Below, piece after piece: positions 1 to 8,599 of a stretch of DNA of 64,000 nucleotides (position 1 is its first letter; the number at the start of each line of letters is the position of its first letter). The notes below the pieces were generated by a model. The model saw only the letters and a list, made by a program, of their open reading frames with translations. It did not search any database and was not told where the DNA came from. The translations under genes were made by a program, and so were the position numbers. The stretch is from assembly GCF_004295125.1 (NCBI RefSeq), contig NZ_CP036170.1, positions 1,607,501 through 1,671,500 on the forward strand, read 5' to 3'. The DNA is from [Clostridium] scindens ATCC 35704. GTDB taxonomy: Bacteria > Bacillota > Clostridia > Lachnospirales > Lachnospiraceae.

Positions 1-2
1 TA

Positions 3-791
3 TTGTCCCACAGGCATGATAATGGCGCGGATCTGTGGACTACGCCGGACAAGAAACTGTTAAAAGGCGCGCCGTTTACCACGCTGGAGAGCGTGCTTTA
101 TCTGCGGGAACTGGGCGTTCCCGCAGATGATCCAGTGCTGGAAGATGCGGCGAGCCTGATCTTTAGCACATGGAAAGAGGATGGAAGATTCAAGATCTCT
201 CCCAGCGGCGGAATCTATCCTTGCCAGACGGCGCTGGCAGCGGTGGCGCTTTGCCATATGGGGTATGCCGCCGACCCGAGGATGCAGAAGACATTCCGGC
301 ACTTTCTTGATACGCAGCAGCCGGATGGAGGATGGAAGTGTAACAAGTATAGTTTTGGCAGAGGACCTGAGACAGAGCATTCTACGCCCTATACCACGTT
401 AGAGATACTGGACGCATTCCGCTTTACGGATAGAAAAGAAGCAGGTCCCGCGCTTGATCAGGCGGTAGAGTTTCTGCTAAAGCATTGGCGGATCCGAAAG
501 CCCATAAGCCCCTGCCATTATGGCATAGGGACGCTGTTTATGCAGATTGAGTATCCGTTCCGCGGATATGGCCTCTTCCACTATGTCTATGTGCTGTCAT
601 TTTATGAATCTGCGAGAAAGGATGACAGATTTAAGGAAGCGCTGGAAGTATTGGAGTCTAAACTAGCGGACGGGCAGATTGTCGTGGAGCGCGTAGTTCC
701 TAAACTTGCGAAATTATCTTTTTGTAAGAAGAACAAGCCAAGCAAACTTGCCACGTACCGTTATCAGGAAATATTAAAGAACCTTGAATAG
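3..791 (+). CDS. Squalene-cyclase/prenyltransferase-fold repeat protein (5' truncated by window edge)
   Basis: The reading frame is open from the first bases of the window, so the visible 262 residues are the C-terminal part of a longer protein; the TTG at position 3 is probably internal. The sequence carries alpha/alpha-barrel repeats of the squalene cyclase/prenyltransferase superfamily, with a PDGGW motif near residue 107 and repeated segments of the type TLEILDAFRF. Terpene cyclases need a DxDD or DDxD motif, and I see none in the visible part, so enzyme activity cannot be claimed. Soluble proteins with this fold and no known substrate are common in clostridia. No operon partner is visible; the next gene begins 47 bases downstream. 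Confidence 0.6.
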   Translation: MSHRHDNGADLWTTPDKKLLKGAPFTTLESVLYLRELGVPADDPVLEDAASLIFSTWKEDGRFKISPSGGIYPCQTALAAVALCHMGYAADPRMQKTFRHFLDTQQPDGGWKCNKYSFGRGPETEHSTPYTTLEILDAFRFTDRKEAGPALDQAVEFLLKHWRIRKPISPCHYGIGTLFMQIEYPFRGYGLFHYVYVLSFYESARKDDRFKEALEVLESKLADGQIVVERVVPKLAKLSFCKKNKPSKLATYRYQEILKNLE

Positions 792-838
792 CAAAGGCTT
801 ATGGAAAACGGGAGGAAATAACGGGGAGGTGTTGAAAG

Positions 839-1180
839 GTGACGGAGAGAAAAGACGTTATCTCCCACTGTCTGACATATAAGAGCGTCTATGAGGATTA
901 TCCTTTCCGGGATAAGAATTGGTGCGTGATCCGCCACAGAGAGAATCGGAAGGTATTTGCCTGGATATTTGACAGGGAGGGCTATGTGTGGGTCAATGTA
1001 AAATGTGATCCCCAGTGGAGAGACTTCTGGAGGACGGCCTACGATTCTGTGGTTCCGGCCTACCATTTAAATAAAGCGCACTGGAATTCGATCATTCTGG
1101 ATGGAACGATTCCGGAAAAAGAGATCAGAAGGATGATCGGGGAGAGTTACGACCTGACAAAGAAAGAGAGGAAGGGATAA
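839..1180 (+). CDS. MmcQ/YjbR family protein
   Basis: This 113-residue protein has the size and pattern of the MmcQ/YjbR family: an N-terminal [18 protein letters not shown] segment, a central [10 protein letters not shown] and FAWIF strand pair, and the C-terminal [14 protein letters not shown] motif. Members have a CyaY-like (double-wing) fold and are often called DNA-binding, but their role is unproven. Translation starts at a GTG preceded by GGGAGGTG about 6 bases upstream. The GNAT gene begins 4 bases after the stop, so the two are probably cotranscribed. Confidence 0.82.
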   Translation: MTERKDVISHCLTYKSVYEDYPFRDKNWCVIRHRENRKVFAWIFDREGYVWVNVKCDPQWRDFWRTAYDSVVPAYHLNKAHWNSIILDGTIPEKEIRRMIGESYDLTKKERKG

Positions 1181-1184
1181 GAAG

Positions 1185-1784
1185 ATGTATGAATCAAGAT
1201 GCGGGGGTTGCTGCGAAGGCATCCTGGAAACCGAACGTCTATTCCTGCGGCCTTGGAGGGAGTCAGATGCGGAAGAATTATATAAATATGCGAAGGACCC
1301 CGAAGTGGGGCCTATCGCAGGGTGGCCGATACATACCAGCATAGAGGACAGCCGGGAGATAATCAGAACGGTGCTGTCCGCGCCCGGAATCTATGCTGTG
1401 GTATTAAAAGAAACGAACCTGCCGGTGGGAAGTATTGGACTGACGGCAGGGGCTGCCAGCAATATGGATCTAGGACCGGAAGAAGCCGAGATAGGATATT
1501 GGATTGGAGTACCCTACTGGGGACAGGGACTGATTCCAGAGGCTACGAAAGAAATCATGCGGCACGGATTTGAGGATCTAAGGCTTAAGACGATCTGGTG
1601 CGGATATTTTGAAGGCAATGAAAAGTCGAAGCGGGTACAGGAAAAATGCGGATTTCATTCCCATCATATGGAAAAGGACAAACTCTGGCCTCTGATGGAT
1701 GACATTCGGACAGAGTATATTACTTATATAACCAGAGAAGAATGGGAAGAACAAAAAAGACAAGGAGGAGTGACAGGATGCTAG
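1185..1784 (+). CDS. GNAT N-acetyltransferase (RimJ/RimL type)
   Basis: The 199-residue protein shows the RimJ/RimL-like GNAT pattern: [19 protein letters not shown] near the N terminus, [20 protein letters not shown] for the acetyl-CoA pyrophosphate loop (Q/R-x-x-G-x-G/A variant), then [13 protein letters not shown], the usual C-terminal helix. It should transfer an acetyl group from acetyl-CoA to an amine, often a ribosomal protein N terminus or a small molecule; the substrate cannot be told from sequence. A Cys-rich start (CGGCC, residues 7-11) is unusual for the family and may mean the true start is a few codons later. It directly follows the MmcQ/YjbR gene. Confidence 0.83.
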   Translation: MYESRCGGCCEGILETERLFLRPWRESDAEELYKYAKDPEVGPIAGWPIHTSIEDSREIIRTVLSAPGIYAVVLKETNLPVGSIGLTAGAASNMDLGPEEAEIGYWIGVPYWGQGLIPEATKEIMRHGFEDLRLKTIWCGYFEGNEKSKRVQEKCGFHSHHMEKDKLWPLMDDIRTEYITYITREEWEEQKRQGGVTGC

Positions 1785-2156
1785 AACTGCCAAAAAAGTC
1801 ATCCGCGTACTGCCGCCTACGAAGAACCATAAGTTCTGCTGGTATAACGGCGAACCGGAAGAATACAGGATCTCTTTGTCTGTTGGGACAGTCCTAGGGC
1901 GGAATATATGCGCCGCCATGCGGCGGAAACGCCAGGGAATGACGTGCCGGAAAAGTTAAGGGATATCAAGACACCAGCGCTGATTGTAAGCGGAGGGGAT
2001 GATCTTTGCACGCCATACATTGCCAAGTATATGTATGACAGAATCCCTGAATCCAGATGGGAGTTGTTCCGCACTTGCCGTCATATGTGCTTTGTAGAAG
2101 AAAATGAGCAGTACATCAAGCTGCTGAAAGATTGGCTGAATGCCAATGACGAATGA
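1778..2156 (+). pseudogene. Collapsed alpha/beta hydrolase (proline iminopeptidase-like) remnant
   Basis: A good ribosome site (AAGGAGGAG) precedes an ATG at 1778, but that frame stops at a TAG near 1895. A different frame, open from about 1850 to the stop at 2156, encodes the C-terminal end of an alpha/beta hydrolase: WDSPRAEYMRRHAAE, then TPALIVSGGDDLCTP (acid-residue strand) and CRHMCFVEENEQY (the catalytic His region). The nucleophile elbow and most of the core are missing. I read this as a gene that lost its middle and was frameshifted. The downstream transporter ORF overlaps its end if the earliest start is used. Confidence 0.65.
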
Positions 2157-2190
2157 GAAAATAGATAGTAAAAGGTTAGGGAATGAGACT

Positions 2191-3075
2191 ATGGAGAGAA
2201 GAAAGGGCTATATTGCCGCATTTATGGCGGGGCTTTTGTGGGGGGCGTCGAGCCCGATCGCCCAGTTTTTATTTGAGAGCAAAGGAGTCGTATCAGGATG
2301 GCTGGTGCCTTACCGTCTGGTGATGGCGGGTATCCTGCTGTTTCTGTATGCGGTAGTGTTCAAGAAGCAGAATCCGGTTGAGATATGGAAAGACAGAAAT
2401 GAGGCGATCCGCCAGATCGCATTTTCTGTTCTGGGAATGATGGGCATGCAGTACACGTTTTTTGCGGCCGTCCAGGAGACGAACGCAGGTACGGCAACCA
2501 TCTTCCAGTATCTTAATCCGGCAATGTTGATCCTATATTTTGCGGTGATCTACAGAGTCGCGCCGAAGGCAAAGGAGATCATCGCGGTACTATGCTCCGT
2601 ATCAGGAATCTTCCTGGTGGCGACTCATGGCAATATCCACGCCATGTCCATCTCGCCCAAGGGAATCGTCATAGGGCTTTTGGTGGCGCTTACCACTTGC
2701 TTCTATGGCGTGATTCCCGGCCCGCTTCTTAAGAAGCATCCGGCGGAGATGGTGTGTGCCTGGGCAATGATGATTGGCGGAGCGGTCTTAATGGTCGTAA
2801 CCAGGCCGTGGAGGATGACGATCCAGATTGACTGGCAGGTAATAGTCGCATTCCTGTCTATCGTGATTCTTGGAACCATCTTCCCATTCTGCTTCTACCT
2901 GGCATCCTTAAAGAGCATAGGCTCGGTCTACGCGGGCCTGCTATCCAGCGTAGAGCCGGTGGCTGCAACGGTGCTGGCAGCCCTTTTCCTTGGAACTACC
3001 TTCCAGGCCATAGACGTAGTGGGATTCGTGCTGGTACTGTCCACCATGTTTATCTTGAATTACAAGAATACATAA
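2191..3075 (+). CDS. EamA/DMT family transporter
   Basis: This is a 294-residue polytopic membrane protein with the internal duplication of the drug/metabolite transporter superfamily (two EamA domains, about ten membrane helices). The first repeat begins AAFMAGLLWGASSPIAQF and contains the conserved LNPAMLILYF; the second includes GTIFPFCFYLASLKSIG and ends SVEPVAATVLAALFLG, the classic EamA motif. It probably exports a metabolite or amino acid. The frame is open from 2140, but that start lies inside the preceding remnant, whereas ATG 2191 begins a typical MERRKGY N terminus. No operon partner is obvious. Confidence 0.85.
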   Translation: MERRKGYIAAFMAGLLWGASSPIAQFLFESKGVVSGWLVPYRLVMAGILLFLYAVVFKKQNPVEIWKDRNEAIRQIAFSVLGMMGMQYTFFAAVQETNAGTATIFQYLNPAMLILYFAVIYRVAPKAKEIIAVLCSVSGIFLVATHGNIHAMSISPKGIVIGLLVALTTCFYGVIPGPLLKKHPAEMVCAWAMMIGGAVLMVVTRPWRMTIQIDWQVIVAFLSIVILGTIFPFCFYLASLKSIGSVYAGLLSSVEPVAATVLAALFLGTTFQAIDVVGFVLVLSTMFILNYKNT

Positions 3076-3309
3076 AAAGCTACAATACATTCGGACGCTT
3101 AAGTCGTGGAATCTCTGGACTAGCATGGCGTCAATCTTGGCGGTGATAATGCTGATATATTCATAGCCTTTTGCAAGGCTGGCATTTTCAAGAGTACAAA
3201 TACTTTCATAATGGCTGCTCCTTTTATCATATATTTCTTATGGACGGGTATATCTGTAAGCCGGCCTGCAACGCTATTATAGCACCAAATAAAAAAAGAG
3301 CGAAATAAA
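3076..3309 (+). other. Non-coding stretch before the PBP promoter
   Basis: With the promoter and leader that follow, this forms a gene-free gap of about 308 bases. I see no convincing coding frame, repeat or strong hairpin in it. The short frames that cross it on the minus strand lack ribosome sites and resemble nothing I recognise. Confidence 0.4.
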
Positions 3310-3353
3310 TTGACTTTCAATTCCTACAGTTGTAAGATGTATACAAATATGTA
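3310..3353 (+). promoter_or_regulatory. PBP promoter with two BlaI/MecI-like boxes
   Basis: A -35 TTGACT (3310-3315) and a -10 TAAGAT (3333-3338) are separated by 17 bases. TACAGTTGTA (3325-3334) overlaps the -10 and fits the TACA-N2-TGTA core recognised by BlaI/MecI repressors. A second dyad, TACA-N4-TGTA, lies at 3342-3353 over the expected transcription start. The gene downstream is a MecA-like penicillin-binding protein, a typical target of this regulator family. No blaI/blaR1 pair is in the window. Confidence 0.5.
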
Positions 3354-3383
3354 TCTGAGTATAAGTGTTCTAAGGAGGTATTC

Positions 3384-5432
3384 ATGAAACGTAAAAAGAT
3401 TATAGGAACAATGGCCGCGATACTGATCCTGCTGATCGTAGGAGCCGTGGCAGTCGTGCTGGTAAGAAGGCCCTTTGATGCGGGAAAGCCGGATGAACTG
3501 CTGGCTGATTATTTTGCATGTATTGAAAAAGGCGCTTATGACAAGATGTATGGCATGCTGGATGAGGAGAGCAAGGCCAATATCTCTAAAAAAGACTTTG
3601 TTACCCGGAATCAAAAAATATACGAAGGTATTGAAGCAAAGAATGTGAAGATCAGCGTAAAGGATGCGAAGAAGGCGGATGGAGGGGAGAAGGTATCATA
3701 CCTGGCATCTATGGACAGCGTGGCAGGAAAGATCGAGTTTGAAAATCAGGCGATGTGTACCAGAGACTCCTACTTTGATGAGTTCAAACTCTCCTGGGAT
3801 GACAGCCTGATTTTCCCGGATATGAAGGATACGGATAAGGTGTCCGTATCCACCAGCCAGGCGGTCAGAGGCCAGATACTGGACCGTAACGGCAACATGC
3901 TGGCAGGTCCTGGTACAGCGCCGTCCGTCGGGCTGGTGCCAGGAAAGATGTCCGAGAACAAAGAAGCGGATATCGCCCAGCTGGCCGGGCTTCTGGGAAT
4001 GACAGAAGAGGAGATTAACAGCCAGTTATCGGCAGCATGGGTTACGCCTGACTCTTTCGTGCCATTAAAAACCCTGAACAGCCAGCAAAGCCAGGAATTG
4101 ACGGAGCAGCTTCTGACGATTGCAGGGGTTCTGATCAATGATACGGAAGTAAGGACCTATCCTCTGGGAGAAAAGGCAGCACATCTGATCGGCTACGTGC
4201 AGAGCGTGACGGCAGAGGATCTGGAAGAACATAAAGGAGAAGGCTATACCAGTTCAAGCGTCATCGGCAAGAGCGGGATCGAAGGACTGTATGAGAAGGA
4301 ACTCAAAGGCGAGAACGGTGTCAAGATCTCTATTATGACGGAGGATGGTGTGGAAAAGAACGTAGTTGCATCCGTGGATAAGCAGGATGGAGAGAATATC
4401 CGGCTGACCATTGATTCGGATCTGCAAGGGCTCGTCTATGACCAGTTCAGGGAAGATAAGAGCTGCTCGGTGGCCATGAACCCGTTTACCGGAGAAGTGC
4501 TTGCACTGGTCAGCACGCCTGCTTATGATGATAATGAATTTATTCTTGGCATGTCAGGCGAGCGTTGGGATCAGCTGAACAATGATGAGAATAAGCCGCT
4601 GTATAACCGGTTCCGCCAGGTATGGTGCCCAGGATCTTCCTTCAAGCCGATCACGGCGGGAATTGGCCTTACCACGGGAACCATCAATCCGGAAGAGGAC
4701 TATGGAAGCGAGGGGCTTAGCTGGCAGAAGGATGAGAGTTGGGGGGATTACCATGTAACGACGCTTCATGAGTATTCTCCTGTGAATCTGGAAAACGCGC
4801 TGATTTATTCAGACAACATCTATTTTGCCAAGGCTGCCTTAAATATCGGTGCGGACAATCTGATGAAGTCGCTGAAACTGCTGGGATTTGGCCAGGAACT
4901 GCCATTTGAGATCAAGATGTCCCAATCCCAGTACGCCAACGACGGGGGAACCATCGATTCTGAGATACAGCTGGCGGACAGCGGCTACGGGCAGGGACAG
5001 ATTCTTATCAACCCACTGCACCTTGCCACCTTATATACTTCCATCCTCAATGACGGCAATGTGATCCGGCCTTATCTCACCTACAGCGAGACGCCAAAGA
5101 GCGAAGTATGGATATCCCAGGCGTTTTCATCCGACGCGGCCTCCAGAGTGAAGACTGCGCTTGAAAAGGTGGTCAATACCCCGGAAGGAACCGGGTACGG
5201 GGCGCACAGGGAAGATATCGCATTGGCGGGCAAGACGGGAACTGCCGAGATCAAGGCAGACCAGAACGATACGACGGGCACGGAACTTGGATGGTTCGGC
5301 GTATTTACAGAAGATGCCGCCGCACAGAAGCCAGTACTTCTTATGAGCATGGTGGAGGATGTAAAGGACCGGGGCGGAAGCGGCTACGTAGTGGATAAGA
5401 GCGCGGCCATCCTGCAGGGATATCTTCCATAA
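3384..5432 (+). CDS. MecA-like class B penicillin-binding protein (transpeptidase)
   Basis: This 682-residue protein crosslinks peptidoglycan. It has one N-terminal membrane anchor (about residues 5-27), an NTF2-like MecA N-terminal domain (about 30-145), a PBP dimerisation domain starting at AVRGQILDRNGNMLA, and a transpeptidase domain. The catalytic motifs are complete: SSFK with nucleophile S418 and K421, SDN at 476-478, and KTGT at 617-620. The domain order matches PBP2a/MecA and the PBP3 group of clostridia, which often tolerate beta-lactams; resistance itself is only inferred. Start ATG 3384 follows AAGGAGG. The promoter carries BlaI-like boxes, suggesting induction by beta-lactams through a regulator elsewhere. 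Confidence 0.9.
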   Translation: MKRKKIIGTMAAILILLIVGAVAVVLVRRPFDAGKPDELLADYFACIEKGAYDKMYGMLDEESKANISKKDFVTRNQKIYEGIEAKNVKISVKDAKKADGGEKVSYLASMDSVAGKIEFENQAMCTRDSYFDEFKLSWDDSLIFPDMKDTDKVSVSTSQAVRGQILDRNGNMLAGPGTAPSVGLVPGKMSENKEADIAQLAGLLGMTEEEINSQLSAAWVTPDSFVPLKTLNSQQSQELTEQLLTIAGVLINDTEVRTYPLGEKAAHLIGYVQSVTAEDLEEHKGEGYTSSSVIGKSGIEGLYEKELKGENGVKISIMTEDGVEKNVVASVDKQDGENIRLTIDSDLQGLVYDQFREDKSCSVAMNPFTGEVLALVSTPAYDDNEFILGMSGERWDQLNNDENKPLYNRFRQVWCPGSSFKPITAGIGLTTGTINPEEDYGSEGLSWQKDESWGDYHVTTLHEYSPVNLENALIYSDNIYFAKAALNIGADNLMKSLKLLGFGQELPFEIKMSQSQYANDGGTIDSEIQLADSGYGQGQILINPLHLATLYTSILNDGNVIRPYLTYSETPKSEVWISQAFSSDAASRVKTALEKVVNTPEGTGYGAHREDIALAGKTGTAEIKADQNDTTGTELGWFGVFTEDAAAQKPVLLMSMVEDVKDRGGSGYVVDKSAAILQGYLP

Positions 5433-5460
5433 TAAATATTTATTTATGAAGTAGGACGAA

Positions 5461-5503
5461 ACTCCGGAACATATATTATCAATAAAGGCATATGTTCTGG
5501 AGT
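5461..5503 (+). promoter_or_regulatory. 14-bp hairpin containing the Shine-Dalgarno of the deacetylase gene
   Basis: ACTCCGGAACATAT (5461-5474) pairs with ATATGTTCTGGAGT (5490-5503) over 14 base pairs with one G-U, leaving a 15-base loop. The 3' arm contains GGAG, which lies 8 bases before the ATG at 5511 and is the only ribosome site available. No real U-tract follows, so it is a poor terminator. It could end the PBP transcript weakly, hide the ribosome site of the next gene, or both. Confidence 0.5.
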
Positions 5504-5510
5504 TTATCAT

Positions 5511-6281
5511 ATGAAGGAAGAGAAAAAAAGAAAATGGAAGAACCGAAGCGTTCTGGCATTGGTGCTGACGGTGGCCCTGGCAGGGTCGTACAAATATATA
5601 TCCGGATATGTAACGGTCTCCAGCAATGTAAACGGAAGAGAATTGCCCATCTATTCGGTGGAGACAAAGGAGAAGAAGGTTGCCCTTTCATTCGATGCCG
5701 CTTGGGGCAATGATGATACGCAGAAGATTCTGGAGATATTGAAAAAGCATGGACTACACGTGACCTTCTTCATGACTGGAGGCTGGGTGGAAAAGTATCC
5801 GGAGGATGTAAAGGCAATCCAGGCAGCAGGCCATGATCTTGGAAACCATAGCGAGAATCATAAGAACATGGCACAGTTATCTGTAGAGGAACAGAAGACA
5901 GAAATCATGACGGTCCATGAAAAGGTAAAGCAGTTGACCGGAGTGGATATGCAGCTGTTCCGTCCGCCTTACGGAGAATACAATGACAATCTGGTCCTGA
6001 CAGCGAAGGACTGTGGATATTTTCCGGTAGAATGGTCGGTTGACAGTTTGGACTGGAAGGATTATGGTGTAAACAGCATCCTCGATATGGTGCTAAAGAA
6101 CAAAGAATTAAGGAACGGGGCCATCATCCTTTGTCATAACGGTGCGAAATATACTTCGGACGCGTTAGAGCAGCTGATTATCGGACTAGAAGACAAGGGC
6201 TATCAGATCGTTCCAGTATCCCAACTGATTTATAAAGATAATTACCATATGGATGTGACGGGACGACAGATAAAGGACTAG
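5511..6281 (+). CDS. Polysaccharide deacetylase, PdaB-like (NodB domain)
   Basis: The 256-residue protein has a basic N terminus, one membrane segment (about residues 12-30) and an extracellular NodB deacetylase domain. Visible motifs are VALSFDAAWGNDD (motif 1, with FDAAWG instead of the common FDDG), the metal-binding GNHSENH (H-x3-H), LFRPPYGE (motif 3), WSVDSLDWK and ILCHN. The length and the FDAAWG variant are those of the PdaB group, associated with spore cortex or peptidoglycan modification, so removal of N-acetyl groups from a cell-wall glycan is the likely reaction. Its ribosome site is inside a hairpin. It follows the PBP gene by 78 bases. Confidence 0.87.
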   Translation: MKEEKKRKWKNRSVLALVLTVALAGSYKYISGYVTVSSNVNGRELPIYSVETKEKKVALSFDAAWGNDDTQKILEILKKHGLHVTFFMTGGWVEKYPEDVKAIQAAGHDLGNHSENHKNMAQLSVEEQKTEIMTVHEKVKQLTGVDMQLFRPPYGEYNDNLVLTAKDCGYFPVEWSVDSLDWKDYGVNSILDMVLKNKELRNGAIILCHNGAKYTSDALEQLIIGLEDKGYQIVPVSQLIYKDNYHMDVTGRQIKD

Positions 6282-6321
6282 TGTACGGTATGCCTGGGCA
6301 TACAGGAAGGAGAAACGATAC

Positions 6322-6951
6322 ATGGAGTATATGACCATCATAGTAATGATCCTGTTTGGAATTGCCTATGCCTGCCTGCGGGAACGGGACAGGAGCCGGG
6401 CTTTGGCGTGCAAAGCCCTTGCCACTTCCATGGCGGTTACCGCAGGCCTGTACGGCGCAGTGCAAAGTCAGGATACCGCCGGATGGCTGATTGTGGCTGG
6501 GCTCGTATTATGCATGATTGCCGATGTAGTGCTGGAGATAAGGATGGTGGGAGGGATCGGCATATTCGGGACAGGACACCTGTGCTTTATCGCCGCCTTT
6601 TGGCTCAAGTCCCCTCCCACTCCAGGCACGCTGCTGCTTTTCCTGGCCATATATGTGGCTGTCATAGGAATGTTCCGGCATGAGATTGCGGGCCTGGATG
6701 AACTTAAGGTTCCGGCGTTTCTTTATATGGCGGTTCTGGGATTCATGGTATCGATGGCCGTGACGTCGGGCTGGCCCACAGGTGGCAGGGAGGGTGCGTT
6801 TCTGATGGCAGGGGCATTTCTGTTCCTGGCATCGGATTGTATGATCGCGTGGCGCACGGTGAAGGATATCCGGCAGAACGCTTACGGAGCCATCCTGCTT
6901 ATCCTTTATTACGCAGCCGTATATCTGATTGGAAGCGCGTCCTGGATCTGA
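6322..6951 (+). CDS. YhhN/lysoplasmalogenase-like membrane protein
   Basis: This 209-residue protein has about seven to eight membrane helices and the YhhN family signatures: a first conserved D in CMIADVVLEI, then GTGHLCFIAAF, and later FLFLASDCMIAW and ILYYAAVYLIG near the C terminus. Vertebrate members (TMEM86) hydrolyse the vinyl ether bond of lysoplasmalogen. Many anaerobic clostridia make plasmalogens, so that reaction is plausible here but not shown. ATG 6322 follows AAGGAGA. It sits 40 bases after the deacetylase gene and may be cotranscribed with it. Confidence 0.75.
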   Translation: MEYMTIIVMILFGIAYACLRERDRSRALACKALATSMAVTAGLYGAVQSQDTAGWLIVAGLVLCMIADVVLEIRMVGGIGIFGTGHLCFIAAFWLKSPPTPGTLLLFLAIYVAVIGMFRHEIAGLDELKVPAFLYMAVLGFMVSMAVTSGWPTGGREGAFLMAGAFLFLASDCMIAWRTVKDIRQNAYGAILLILYYAAVYLIGSASWI

Positions 6952-7018
6952 TTGTGGATTATATGCAAAAAAATTGATGGTCCACGCCCTAATTTCTCTG
7001 ATTATTGAAAATGAACTA

Positions 7019-7056
7019 TGTTATAATAGAACTGCGCCGCCTGGATAGAAGGCGGC
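7019..7056 (+). promoter_or_regulatory. Probable extended -10 promoter and leader hairpin upstream of fprA
   Basis: TG-T-TATAAT (TATAAT at 7022-7027) gives an extended -10 element without a clear -35. About 10 bases later GCCGCCT (7036-7042) pairs with AGGCGGC (7050-7056) around a 7-base loop near the expected 5' end of the transcript. The fprA start is 65 bases further on, behind AGGAGG. Confidence 0.4.
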
Positions 7057-7120
7057 TGCATGACAGTATATGATAGACAAATTTTGGTACAATATTATAT
7101 GATAGGAGGATTATAGAGAC

Positions 7121-8320
7121 ATGCAGAGTACAAGAAAGGTAACTGAAGACATTAGGTGGGTAGGGTGCAACGACAGAAGGCTTGCTCTTTTTGAGAACTT
7201 GTTTCCGATACCCAGAGGCGTATCCTATAATTCTTATCTGATTATGGATGAGAAGGTTACTCTGATGGATACGGTTGACGCATCCGTAACCCATCAATTT
7301 ATTGAGAATCTGGATTACACGCTGGAGGGCAGAAGCATAGACTATCTCGTAATCCAGCATATGGAGCCGGACCATTGTGCCAACATCGAGGAACTAATGC
7401 GCAGATATCCGAATATGGAGGTGGTTGCAAATCAGAAGACAATGCAGATGATCGGCCAGTTCTTTGATATCAGCACGGAGGGGAGAACGGTTCTGGTGAA
7501 AGAAGGGGACGAGCTCAATACCGGAAGCCATACGCTGCGCTTTTTGATGGCGCCTATGGTTCACTGGCCGGAAGTCATGGTGACTTATGATGAAAAGGAC
7601 AAGGTATTATTCTCAGCAGATGCGTTTGGAACGTTCGGCGCGTTGAACGGCAATATATTTAATGATGAGATAGATTTTGAAAAAGACTGGCTTTGGGATG
7701 CCAGAAGATACTATGCGAATATCGTTGGAAAATATGGATTGCAGGTACAGGCGCTGCTTAAGAAAGCGACTGCGCTGGATATCCGGATGATCTGTTCCCT
7801 TCACGGGCCGATCTGGAGGACCGATCTTTCCTACTTTATTGACAAGTACGACAAGTGGAGCAAGTATGAGCCGGAAGATCAGGAAGTGGCGATCATCTAT
7901 GGATCAATCTATGGAAATACAGAGCAGGCAGTGAATGCACTGGCACTGCGTCTGGCTGAAAAAGGCGTTAAGAATATCTCAGTCTATGACGTATCCACCG
8001 TCCATGTCTCCGACCTGATCGCGGAGATATTCCGCTGCAGCCATCTTGTATTTGCATGCTCTACCTATAATGGCGGAATCTATCCTCCGATGGAGAATCT
8101 GCTTGCGGATATGAAGGCCCTGTCTGTAAAGAAACGTACGGTAGCGGTGATGGATAACGGGACTTGGGCGCCTTCGGCAGGAAAGCAGATGATTAAGATG
8201 CTGGAAGAAATGAAAGATATGACCATTCTGGACATGCAGCTGTCGATCAAGTCTACGCTGAAGCAGGAACGGGCGGAGGAACTGGCAGCTTTCGCGCAGC
8301 AGATCGTAGACGCCATGTAG
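7121..8320 (+). CDS. fprA: A-type flavoprotein FprA (O2/NO reductase)
   Basis: The 399-residue protein is a flavodiiron protein. The N-terminal metallo-beta-lactamase-like domain (about 1-245) carries the diiron ligands in HMEPDH (H-x-E-x-D-H), MVHWPE and FSADAFG, with a late His in SLHGPIW. The C-terminal flavodoxin domain starts at VAIIYGSIYGNTEQAV, the FMN phosphate loop. FprA reduces O2 to water or NO to N2O with electrons from rubredoxin and protects anaerobes from transient oxygen. The length is usual for the family. A small TM1266-like gene follows 27 bases after the stop, probably in the same operon. Confidence 0.93.
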   Translation: MQSTRKVTEDIRWVGCNDRRLALFENLFPIPRGVSYNSYLIMDEKVTLMDTVDASVTHQFIENLDYTLEGRSIDYLVIQHMEPDHCANIEELMRRYPNMEVVANQKTMQMIGQFFDISTEGRTVLVKEGDELNTGSHTLRFLMAPMVHWPEVMVTYDEKDKVLFSADAFGTFGALNGNIFNDEIDFEKDWLWDARRYYANIVGKYGLQVQALLKKATALDIRMICSLHGPIWRTDLSYFIDKYDKWSKYEPEDQEVAIIYGSIYGNTEQAVNALALRLAEKGVKNISVYDVSTVHVSDLIAEIFRCSHLVFACSTYNGGIYPPMENLLADMKALSVKKRTVAVMDNGTWAPSAGKQMIKMLEEMKDMTILDMQLSIKSTLKQERAEELAAFAQQIVDAM

Positions 8321-8347
8321 CGGGCAGATGACAGAAGAGAAAGAAGG

Positions 8348-8599
8348 ATGGCTATGGATAACAGAGTATCTGTAATCAGCATTATTATAAAAGAAGAGGA
8401 ATCCATCGGGGCAGTCAATGAACTGCTCCATGAATTCCGTGAGTATATCGTGGGACGTATGGGAATTCCCTATAGGGACCGTGGCGTCTCCATTATCAGC
8501 GTCGTGCTGGACGCGCCAGGCGATGCCACCAGTTCTCTGTCCGGGAAGCTGGGCATGCTGGAAGGCGTAAGCGCAAAGACGCTGACTGCGAAACTATAG
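8348..8599 (+). CDS. TM1266-like small ACT-fold protein (iron-only hydrogenase system regulator family)
   Basis: This 83-residue protein has the ACT-like beta-alpha-beta-beta-alpha-beta layout of the TM1266 family: VSVISIIIKEEES, then the EYIVGRMGIPYRDRGVSIIS core and a C-terminal GKLGMLEGVSAKTLTAKL. The family was named from genes next to [FeFe]-hydrogenase maturation factors; the ligand and molecular role are unknown. No hydrogenase genes are visible here; its partner is fprA. Its stop codon shares a CTATAG palindrome with the stop of pduL on the other strand, so the two genes overlap by 6 bases. Confidence 0.78.
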   Translation: MAMDNRVSVISIIIKEEESIGAVNELLHEFREYIVGRMGIPYRDRGVSIISVVLDAPGDATSSLSGKLGMLEGVSAKTLTAKL

